20,439 nucleotides of DNA from IMG/VR virus record IMGVR_UViG_3300024358_000073, positions 1 to 20,439 of that record; one strand, written 5' to 3'. Positions 14,068 to 20,324 of this stretch are shown here, piece by piece. Below the pieces are notes generated by a model. The model did no database searches. It had not been told where the DNA came from and saw only the letters and a list, made by a program, of their open reading frames with translations. This DNA is from a virus. Position 1 is the stretch's first letter. Every line of letters begins with the position of its first letter. Made by a program: the position numbers and the translations under genes.

Positions 14068-16482
14068 ATGTCAGTTATTCGTAATGAATTACTACTTGCA
14101 GGTGATGATGCCTACAACATTCAGCGTAGCTTGCGATTCCGTAGAAGTGCTAGTGCTAATTTAAGCCGAACACCGGCTAGTGCTGGAAATCGCAAAACAT
14201 ATACTTGGAGTGGTTGGGTTAAAAGAGGAAGCCTAGGTTCTGGTCAAGTTTTATTAAGCGCCGAAAATGGAACAGGAAATTACACTGTCTATCAATTTAA
14301 CAGTAGCGACCAATTAGAGGCTCACAATTCGGTGTCAGGTGTGGGTGGGTCAAACTTTGCCACAACTGCCGTTTTTCGAGACCCGTCTGCTTGGTATCAT
14401 ATCGTTTTACAAGTTGATACGACACAAGCGACTGCCGCTAATAGAGTTCGACTCTATGTAAACAATGTTTTGCAAACATGGGGAACAACGGGTAGCACTG
14501 CTTGGGATTTAAATAGAGACACTTGGGTAGACAATACAAATATCCACTATCAAGGGCAAAACCCTATTTTTGGTGGAAACTTTTTCGACGGATACCTAGC
14601 CGAAGTAAACTTCATCGACGGTCAAGCGCTAACCCCATCATCCTTTGGTCAAAACAATGCTCAAACAGGAGTATGGCAACCAAAGAAATACACAGGAACT
14701 TATGGTACTAATGGCTTTTATCTACCATTTACAAATAACTCTACAACTACAACACTAGGCAATGACTTTAGTGGTAATGGTAATAACTGGACTACTAATA
14801 ATATCAGTCTATCTAGCGGTGCTACTTACGACAGTATGACTGATGTGCCGACTTTGACAAGTGCGACACAGGCTAATTATTCTGTAATGAACCCTTTAGA
14901 TGAGGGCGCATCAGGTTCAACTATATCTAATGGCAATTTGACAGTAGCTACTGCTAGTACAGGCTTTCGATATATGGGTAACACCATTTGGCCTACTAGC
15001 GGTAAGTTTTATGCTGAGTTCACTTTGACTGCCACTAGCGGATTTGCTCAAGTAGGCATTGCAACAACAACTACAAATTCCAATAAGATACTAGGTCAAG
15101 ACTCTACTTCTTGGTCTTATAACTCATGGAATGGTACTAGCTCTAATAACAATTCTGCGTCAACTTTTGGTAATTCATGGACTACCAATGATGTAATTGG
15201 TATTGCTTTAGATAAAGATACTAATAAACTTTATTTTAGTAAGAATGGTACTTGGCAAAACTCAGCAGACCCAGCCGCAGGCACAGGTTCTATCAGTATT
15301 TCAAGTATTGCTGGTATTCCTACTCTAATTGGTGTTTGTGATAATGATAATGGTGGCTCTGCTACATTCCAAGCCAACTTCGGACAACGCCCATTCGCAT
15401 ACACACCCCCAACAGGATTTGTAGCATTAAATACTTTTAACCTACCTACTCCTACTATTGGTGCTACTGCATCTACACAGGCTAATAAGTATTTTGATAT
15501 TAGTCTTTATACAGGTAACAGCGGAAGTCAGACAGTTACTAATAGTGGCTCAATGCAACCCGATTTAGTATGGATTAAGTCTAGGAATGTGGGTGGTAAC
15601 AACCATAATTTATGGGATTCTGTTAGAGGTGCTGGTAAGGCTTTAATTAGCAACCTTACAGATTCAGAATACACAGCCAATAATATGACTGGGTTTGTGT
15701 CTAATGGATTCACATTTAGCGGAGTCGCATTAGATAGTAATACTACTGGAAATAACTTAGTCGCTTGGCAATGGAACGCTGGGGGTAGCACAGTAACAAA
15801 CACTTCAGGCTCTATCAGCTCTCAGGTTCGTGCGAATCAGAGTGCTGGATTTAGTATTGTTACTTATACAAGCAATAACACTGGTGGTGCTACTGTAGGG
15901 CATGGTTTAGGTGTTAGACCTTCAATGATTATTTTAAAAAGAAGGTCAGCAGTTAGTGATTGGGACACATACCATATCAGCCTTGGTGCAACAAGAGGTA
16001 TTGCCTTAAATACAACAGCCGCAGCTGTAACAAACAGTAACTATTGGAATAATACAGAACCAACATCAACTGTATTTACATTGGGTGCTGGTGTGAATCC
16101 AGCTTCAACAACAATGGTAGCCTACTGCTTTTCCGAAGTCGCTGGCTATTCAAGATTCACTTCATATACTGGTAATGGTAGCTCTGATGGAACTTTCTGT
16201 CATTTAGGCTTCCGCCCTCGCTTTGTAATGATTAAGAATTCATCAGCCACTGGTGCTTGGATTATGTATGATACAGCTAGGGATACATCTAATGTTGTTG
16301 ATTTAATTCTTGAAGCTCAATCATCAAGTGCAGAGGGTAGTGGAAGCCCATTCGCAGATATAGACTTTTTATCTAATGGATTTAAGATTAGAGGAACTAG
16401 CTCTGCAATCAATACAAGTGGGAATACTTATGTAGTAGCCGCTTTTGCGGAAAACCCTTTTAAATACAGCTTGGGTCGTTAA
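14068..16482 (+). CDS. Large tail fibre: LamG-like, SPRY-like and triplicated C-terminal domains
   Basis: 804 residues. Residues ~44-195 form a LamG/concanavalin-like lectin domain (TYTWSGWVKRG, WYHIVLQVDTT, VRLYVNNV, FFDGYLAEVNFIDGQALTP). Residues ~285-445 resemble SPRY (GKFYAEFTLT, VGIATTT, VIGIALDKDTNKLYFSKNGTW, ANFGQRPF). Residues ~476-798 comprise three tandem copies of one module: each has a Y-T-x-N-G/T start, a G/P-x-x-x-V/I-I-K strand and an F-x-S-N-G-F or related segment, ending with V-A-x-x-F/W. I recognise this C-terminal type from phage fibres (DUF7483-like). The whole is an extracellular carbohydrate-binding candidate and the most probable host-range determinant. No signal peptide. 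Ends with an ENPF segment. Starts nine bases after the preceding stop with a TAAAGGA ribosome binding site. Confidence 0.8.
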   Translation: MSVIRNELLLAGDDAYNIQRSLRFRRSASANLSRTPASAGNRKTYTWSGWVKRGSLGSGQVLLSAENGTGNYTVYQFNSSDQLEAHNSVSGVGGSNFATTAVFRDPSAWYHIVLQVDTTQATAANRVRLYVNNVLQTWGTTGSTAWDLNRDTWVDNTNIHYQGQNPIFGGNFFDGYLAEVNFIDGQALTPSSFGQNNAQTGVWQPKKYTGTYGTNGFYLPFTNNSTTTTLGNDFSGNGNNWTTNNISLSSGATYDSMTDVPTLTSATQANYSVMNPLDEGASGSTISNGNLTVATASTGFRYMGNTIWPTSGKFYAEFTLTATSGFAQVGIATTTTNSNKILGQDSTSWSYNSWNGTSSNNNSASTFGNSWTTNDVIGIALDKDTNKLYFSKNGTWQNSADPAAGTGSISISSIAGIPTLIGVCDNDNGGSATFQANFGQRPFAYTPPTGFVALNTFNLPTPTIGATASTQANKYFDISLYTGNSGSQTVTNSGSMQPDLVWIKSRNVGGNNHNLWDSVRGAGKALISNLTDSEYTANNMTGFVSNGFTFSGVALDSNTTGNNLVAWQWNAGGSTVTNTSGSISSQVRANQSAGFSIVTYTSNNTGGATVGHGLGVRPSMIILKRRSAVSDWDTYHISLGATRGIALNTTAAAVTNSNYWNNTEPTSTVFTLGAGVNPASTTMVAYCFSEVAGYSRFTSYTGNGSSDGTFCHLGFRPRFVMIKNSSATGAWIMYDTARDTSNVVDLILEAQSSSAEGSGSPFADIDFLSNGFKIRGTSSAINTSGNTYVVAAFAENPFKYSLGR

Positions 16483-16503
16483 GAATTTACAGGAGAAATA
16501 GAA

Positions 16504-17037
16504 ATGCCTTACAAAATCGGAAATAAAACAATTCCACTAGATACACCATTCACTACTGAAGATGGTGTTCAAAGACCAGCTAATTGGATTCGCCTAGCAA
16601 CTGAAGAAGAAAAGTCAGCTATTGGTCTAGTATGGGAAGCTGAAGAAGATATGAGCTTTGACCCAAGATTCTATTGGTCTAAAGACTTGCCTAAAGCATT
16701 AGAGGATAAAGCAGAGACTAAAGAAGATGGCTCTCCATTAATGGTTCAGAAATACAATCCTGTAACTGAGCAAATGGAAGATACAGACAAACAAGTCATT
16801 ACTAAAGGCTTAAAGTCACAGTTTATCGCTCAAGTAAAGGCTTCTGCTGGTTCTATCCTAGCTCAGACAGACTGGATGATTACTCGCAAAGTAGAGCGTA
16901 ATATCGAAGTACCTGCTGAAGTAGCTTCTTACAGAGCTTCTGTTGTTGCTAAAGCAGATGAGTTAGAGACTGCAATTAAAGCTGTTACTACAGTAGAGCA
17001 GTTAGCTTCTATGGATTTGTCTTTCCCACAGGAGTAA
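16504..17037 (+). CDS. Tail-fibre assembly-like protein
   Basis: 177 residues. The N-terminus YKIGNKTIPLDTPFTTEDG and NWIRLATEEEKSAIGLVW is characteristic of small proteins next to podophage fibres. The C-terminal half contains LAQTDWMITRKVERNIEVPA (119-138) and a helix to residue 170, the module seen in tail-fibre assembly/chaperone proteins (a 'T-D-W-M-x-x-R-K' motif). Position directly after the fibre gene supports a chaperone or fibre-tip role. AGGAGA ribosome binding site in the 21-base gap. Its stop is followed by the AGGAG site of the next small gene. Confidence 0.72.
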   Translation: MPYKIGNKTIPLDTPFTTEDGVQRPANWIRLATEEEKSAIGLVWEAEEDMSFDPRFYWSKDLPKALEDKAETKEDGSPLMVQKYNPVTEQMEDTDKQVITKGLKSQFIAQVKASAGSILAQTDWMITRKVERNIEVPAEVASYRASVVAKADELETAIKAVTTVEQLASMDLSFPQE

Positions 17038-17040
17038 TAA

Positions 17041-17214
17041 ATGGTAGATGAGGTCGCAATCAGTCATACAGAAGCTAGATTAAATTCCCATGAAGCTGTT
17101 TGTGCTTATAGATACGAGACTATTAATGCTCGTCTAAAGCGCTTAGAACAGATTCTGATGGGTGCTTGTGGCTTCATCATCGTAACCCTATTAGCTATTG
17201 TCTTGAAACTATGA
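17041..17214 (+). CDS. 57-residue single-pass membrane protein (XhlA-like)
   Basis: ATG 17041, six bases after AGGAG (17030-17034), to TGA 17212-17214. The product begins VDEVAISHTEARLNSHEAVC and has a short coiled-coil-type helix TINARLKRLEQILMGA followed by a transmembrane segment CGFIIVTLLAIVLKL reaching the C-terminus. The soluble N-terminal helix plus C-terminal TM layout resembles XhlA-type phage haemolysin/holin accessory proteins, but the similarity is one of architecture, not a clear motif match. It overlaps the next ATG by four bases (ATGA at 17211-17214). It starts the membrane and lysis module, so a lysis or superinfection role is plausible. Confidence 0.75.
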   Translation: MVDEVAISHTEARLNSHEAVCAYRYETINARLKRLEQILMGACGFIIVTLLAIVLKL

Positions 17215-17654
17215 GAGCAATCCTATTTATACTTTCAATGATGCTAGGTGGATTCCTAGCATTTTTTTTATCTGACTCTCAGGCTCAACCGATAGTCACA
17301 GAATCTACTGCTCGTACAAAAGTAGAATCTCCACCACCTAGTGCTATATCTCCTAATATCACTACTATTAACAATCGAGTCTGTTCTACAGGGGTATCTG
17401 CTGCGATTCAAACACAGATTCTAGGTTTCTCTACAGGAACTACAGTACGAGACGCTAATTGCGAATTAGTCCTATTGGCTGAGACTCTGTTCAATATGCA
17501 GATGAAAACTGCTGCAGTCACCATTCTTTGCCAAGACAATCGTGTATTTTGGGCTATGTGGAACGCTGGTACATTCTGCCCGATTGATGGAAAAGTGGGA
17601 CTGGAAGCTAAGGTTGTTTGGGAAAACTCCGAAAAACTACCTAAAAAGCCATGA
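17211..17654 (+). CDS. Small secreted or membrane-anchored Cys-containing phage protein
   Basis: I place the start at ATG 17211 (ATGA overlap with the 57-residue gene), not the TTG 45 bases upstream, because it gives an ideal signal-like N-terminus: RAILFILSMMLGGFLAFFLS (2-21), then SQAQ where cleavage could occur. The 147-residue product has a Pro/Ser/Thr linker and four Cys (58, 84, 107, 123) suitable for two disulfides, in a region with QTQILGFSTGTTVRDANCEL and an aromatic segment VFWAMWNAGTFCP. I recognise it as a phage-type protein but cannot name a function. The codons for residues 11-20 also form a strong transcription terminator (see 17241-17269). Its stop overlaps the next ATG. Confidence 0.72.
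   Translation: MRAILFILSMMLGGFLAFFLSDSQAQPIVTESTARTKVESPPPSAISPNITTINNRVCSTGVSAAIQTQILGFSTGTTVRDANCELVLLAETLFNMQMKTAAVTILCQDNRVFWAMWNAGTFCPIDGKVGLEAKVVWENSEKLPKKP
17241..17269 (+). terminator. Intrinsic terminator inside a coding sequence
   Basis: ATGCTAGG (17241-17248), loop TGGATT (17249-17254), CCTAGCAT (17255-17262), then T through 17269 (eight T in total, one shared with the stem). The 8-bp stem is perfectly paired, and a further G-T wobble is possible outside. It starts 30 bases after ATG 17211 and encodes residues 11-20 of that protein, so it can act only when ribosomes do not cover it. Confidence 0.7.
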
Positions 17655-18895
17655 AGTTACTGCTAATACTGTTGTTTTTTTGCAACACTATCAGCGCCCA
17701 AGTAAGAACCCATAATATCTCAGACGATGGCTATGCCCATGTCCCATTGCAATTTCCGTTTCCTTTGCATGGTAGGGTTTTTACTGATTCGTTTATGTAT
17801 TCCAATGGAGTCGTAGGATTTGGCTCTGTAAACAATCATTGGTGCTGTTCAGGCTACGATTTAGCAACCAGTAGTGGGTATCAGTTCAACTACTCAATAA
17901 TGGGCTTACAGACCGATTTAATCAATTATGGAAGTGGTCGGTTTTTATCAGAGGGAACTCCACAGTATCAGAGGTATATGTGGGAAAACATTTCTGAATA
18001 TGGCCGACCTAATAACCTAAACACCTTTGGAATTGAGATTAGACCTAGTGGCTCTATCTCTATGCATTACAACCAAGTCAATCTTGATAGACCTTTTACC
18101 ATCGGGATAACTGGAGATACGACTAGAGGTGAATATACGCAGTATCGCTTTCAGAACGGATTGAGGACTTCTGAGCCTTTTAGTTACTCATACAATGGTA
18201 ACTTATGCGTTACTAATCCATTGTCTAGTCCTAGTTGTCCTAACTACCAAGAAGCCTACGATGCTCAACAATGCGCTTTAAACGCTCTGTATCGACCTTC
18301 TTGTGCTGGGTATGAACAAGCCTACTTCCAACAGCAATGTAGCCTTAATCCACTTTATAACAGCCAATGCACAGGTTATGCACAGGCTTACTTTGACCAA
18401 CAATGTCGATTAAATGGGTTATACGACAGGACTTGTCCTAACTATGCAGAAGCCTATGCCGAGCAACAAGTTACTAGACCAGTTGCATCAGTACCACAAG
18501 TTCAGACCAGTTTTACAGGAGAAGTGACAGTTTCTACTCCTGTGATTGCAGACCCTATTGTTAATACTGTGGTGACAAGAAATGCTCAAACGACAAATAG
18601 TGTGCAAAGAAATACTGAGCCTGTTAGCGAGAAAAAGGTTGAAACTAAAACTTCAGCCAAGAAAGAAACCGAAACAAAGAAGTCAGCACCACCTACTAAT
18701 ACTGCGAGCAAGGATGATAGCCCGAAGGTTGTAGATACTTTTAAGTACGAGCAACCATTGGTATTAGACCCAAATTACAGAAAAATGGTAAGTAAACCTA
18801 TTAGAGACAATGGTCGTGGTTTGTATTACCTAACGATTACTAGCGATAAACTTCATAGGGAATTAATAGATGAGCAATATAGAAAAAGAGATTAG
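17651..18895 (+). CDS. Secreted nidogen-like domain protein with four 22-aa Cys repeats
   Basis: 414 residues. Signal peptide KLLLILLFFCNTISA, cleavage likely before Gln17. Residues ~25-180 resemble a nidogen (NIDO)-type beta domain: FPLHGRVFTDSFMYSNGVVG, MGLQTDLIN, NTFGIEIRPSGSISMHYNQV, FTIGITGD. Residues 186-273 are four exact 22-residue repeats, C-x9-C-x11, with N-P/A/G-L-Y, G/N-Y-x-x-A-Y and Q-Q positions. Residues ~275-370 are a Thr/Lys/Glu linker, and the final 40 residues (YRKMVSKPIR, YYLTITSDKLHRELIDEQY) are charged and helical. It is thus periplasmic or surface exposed; whether it is made during infection to modify the envelope or is a virion part is unknown. The start overlaps the previous gene (ATGA) and the next gene begins 26 bases before its stop. 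Confidence 0.7.
   Translation: MKLLLILLFFCNTISAQVRTHNISDDGYAHVPLQFPFPLHGRVFTDSFMYSNGVVGFGSVNNHWCCSGYDLATSSGYQFNYSIMGLQTDLINYGSGRFLSEGTPQYQRYMWENISEYGRPNNLNTFGIEIRPSGSISMHYNQVNLDRPFTIGITGDTTRGEYTQYRFQNGLRTSEPFSYSYNGNLCVTNPLSSPSCPNYQEAYDAQQCALNALYRPSCAGYEQAYFQQQCSLNPLYNSQCTGYAQAYFDQQCRLNGLYDRTCPNYAEAYAEQQVTRPVASVPQVQTSFTGEVTVSTPVIADPIVNTVVTRNAQTTNSVQRNTEPVSEKKVETKTSAKKETETKKSAPPTNTASKDDSPKVVDTFKYEQPLVLDPNYRKMVSKPIRDNGRGLYYLTITSDKLHRELIDEQYRKRD
18206..18469 (+). repeat. Four in-frame 66-bp repeats encoding C-x9-C-x11 units
   Basis: Cys codons fall at protein residues 186, 196, 208, 218, 230, 240, 252 and 262, alternating 10 and 12 residues apart. Each unit includes a [NA]-x-L-Y/S segment, a second Cys, a Y-x-x-A-Y motif and a terminal QQ. 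DNA copies are diverged from each other. Confidence 0.88.
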
Positions 18896-19298
18896 CGTAG
18901 CTGGGTTTAGCTTCAAACTAACCAATAAGCTGATTGTTATGGTTATTTCTATAGCACCTGTAGTGGGTGGTGCTTTTTGGGGCGCTTTTGAGTTCTATAA
19001 CGACTATATGTCTATGCGCCATGCTATCAAGAACTATGTCAGCCCTGACTTTACAGACTATGACAAGAAGATAGCTATTCTTGAAGAAAACACAGCCAAA
19101 GTAAACGATTACACAAGAGATATTAAAAACGACATCAAGAACGATGTGCGTAGGTTAGAAAAGATTGTCGAACAAGTAGAAAGAGACAATAAACAGTTTA
19201 GTCGTGAGATTGACAAGGATTTACGAGATATGCGTAAGGAAGTCGATACCAAGATTAAACGAGCTTTAGATAACCCATTAAATGCAACTAAGGAGTAA
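18870..19298 (+). CDS. Membrane protein with one TM and a long coiled coil, lysis-module
   Basis: 142 residues. Residues ~20-43 (KLIVMVISIAPVVGGAFWGA) are a transmembrane segment near the N-terminus, followed by a highly charged coiled coil from ~60 to 135 (repeated K/D/E/R heptads: YTRDIKNDIKNDVRRLEKIV, KDLRDMRKEVDTKIKRAL). This N-in TM plus periplasmic coiled coil layout is what an i-spanin or a pinholin-accessory protein would have, and it is next to holin and endolysin genes. No matching outer-membrane lipoprotein partner is recognisable, so spanin function is a hypothesis. The ATG overlaps the previous gene by 26 bases in another frame. The next start is two bases after its stop and has a GGAG site. 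Confidence 0.7.
   Translation: MSNIEKEISVAGFSFKLTNKLIVMVISIAPVVGGAFWGAFEFYNDYMSMRHAIKNYVSPDFTDYDKKIAILEENTAKVNDYTRDIKNDIKNDVRRLEKIVEQVERDNKQFSREIDKDLRDMRKEVDTKIKRALDNPLNATKE
18953..18978 (+). terminator. Weak terminator-like hairpin inside a coding sequence
   Basis: AGCACC (18953-18958), ten-base loop, GGTGCT (18969-18974), then TTTT (18975-18978) before GGGG. It lies in the coding sequence for the membrane segment of the 18870 gene. The 6-bp stem is paired but the T run is short, so function is doubtful. Confidence 0.25.
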
Positions 19299-19300
19299 AG

Positions 19301-19804
19301 ATGCTGTCTCTCATTTCAACATTAGGTGGTTTGTTAGTTTCAGGTTTGCCTAAACTATTGGACTTCTTCCAAGATAAGTCTGACAAAGCCCATGAGTTAG
19401 AGATTGCTAAGATGCAAACTGAGCGTGAGCTACAGATGATGGAAAAAGGCTTCTTGGCTCAGGCTAAAGTAGAAGAAATCCGTAGCGACCAAATTATGAT
19501 GCAGACCGATGCAGAAATGACTAAGGCTGCTTATGAGCATGACGCTAAGGTGTTAGAAAAGGCTGCACCTTGGGCTTCTACATTCGTGGCAACAGTTCGC
19601 CCATTAGTAACCTACTTGTTTGTTGCTGAACTATTTATTATCAATATCGGTATGGGCATCTATATCTTTAATCATGGAACTTTGATTACAAGTGTCGATG
19701 ACTTTATCAAGGCTACAGATATGATTTTTAGCGAAGATGAGATGGCTATGCTTGGTGCTATTATTGGCTACTGGTTCGGCTCAAGAGGTTGGTCTAAGAA
19801 ATGA
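19301..19804 (+). CDS. Holin, three-TM type
   Basis: 167 residues. The N-terminal hydrophobic region (1-23, MLSLISTLGGLLVSGLPKLL) is followed by a charged helix (~24-88), then a TM region with the family-typical 'x-R-P' motif (FVATVRPLVTYLFVAELFII, 95-114, extending to ~123), and a third hydrophobic region near 147-161 ending in GYWFGSRG. This matches the 3-TM holin family (also found in gene transfer agents). It would form lesions in the inner membrane at a set time so that the endolysin reaches peptidoglycan. The next gene, an endolysin without signal peptide, overlaps its stop by ATGA. Confidence 0.85.
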   Translation: MLSLISTLGGLLVSGLPKLLDFFQDKSDKAHELEIAKMQTERELQMMEKGFLAQAKVEEIRSDQIMMQTDAEMTKAAYEHDAKVLEKAAPWASTFVATVRPLVTYLFVAELFIINIGMGIYIFNHGTLITSVDDFIKATDMIFSEDEMAMLGAIIGYWFGSRGWSKK

Positions 19805-20280
19805 AAATAAGCGATAAATGCTTAAAGATGATTAAACACCATGAAGGGGTCAGGACTAAGCCTTATCAATGTCCTGCTCTTTTATGGACTGTAGGTGTTG
19901 GTCATGTCATCGACCCTACTCATGCTAGAGTCCCTATGGCAGAGCGTAAGGCTTTGCCAATTCCTAATGGATGGGACAGAACTTTGTCTATGGAAGAAGT
20001 AGACGATATTCTTCAACAAGACCTAGCTAGATTCGTTTCAGGAGTGATTCGCCTATGTCCAAATACTGCAAACAATCAAAGCCATTTAGATGCGCTAACA
20101 AGTTTTGCCTTCAATGTCGGGCTAGGGAATCTGCAAAGAAGCCAAGTCCGAATGAAATACAACCGAGAGGATTATGAAGGCGCAATGGATGAGCTACTGA
20201 CTTGGAATAAGGCTGGTGGCAAGGTTTTGCGTGGCTTAACTATGCGTAGACAAGATGAGCGAAACTTGTTTTTCTCTTAA
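19801..20280 (+). CDS. Endolysin, GH24 (T4-like) lysozyme with E-C-T triad
   Basis: 159 residues, no signal peptide. 'HHEGVRTKPYQCPALLWTVG' contains the catalytic layout E15-x8-C24-x5-T30. The corresponding T4 residues are Glu, Asp and Thr; the Asp is Cys here, a substitution known in several phage members of the family. 'GVGHVI' completes the active-site region. The later segments DALTSFAFNVGLGNLQRS, WNKAGGKVLRGLTMRRQDER and the final Phe-rich end match the C-terminal lobe. It cuts the N-acetylmuramic acid-N-acetylglucosamine bond in peptidoglycan. Coupled to the holin by an ATGA overlap; access needs the holin. Confidence 0.92.
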   Translation: MKISDKCLKMIKHHEGVRTKPYQCPALLWTVGVGHVIDPTHARVPMAERKALPIPNGWDRTLSMEEVDDILQQDLARFVSGVIRLCPNTANNQSHLDALTSFAFNVGLGNLQRSQVRMKYNREDYEGAMDELLTWNKAGGKVLRGLTMRRQDERNLFFS

Positions 20281-20294
20281 AAATCAATAATAAT
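20266..20294 (+). promoter_or_regulatory. Weak candidate promoter before the HTH gene
   Basis: TTGTTT (20266-20271), 17-base spacer, AATAAT (20289-20294). Only three -35 matches and five -10 matches to the sigma-70 consensus, in A/T-rich sequence, so chance is likely. It lies between the end of the lysis genes and the HTH gene start. Confidence 0.2.
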
Positions 20295-20324
20295 AACTAG
20301 GTTTACTACATCTAGGAAAATCGC

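Noticed and set aside
16440-16456. CCGC-TTTT-GCGG hairpin near the end of the fibre gene
   Set aside because: Four-base stem and followed by A rather than T; not a terminator on this strand.
17166-17210. TTG at 17166 as start of the exported Cys protein
   Set aside because: It would put a His/Asn/Arg-containing stretch before an otherwise ideal signal sequence; ATG 17211 gives the common ATGA coupling.
17669-17687. TGTTG-T7-G-CAACA hairpin at the start of the nidogen-like gene
   Set aside because: The T run is in the loop, not after the stem, and the stem is short.
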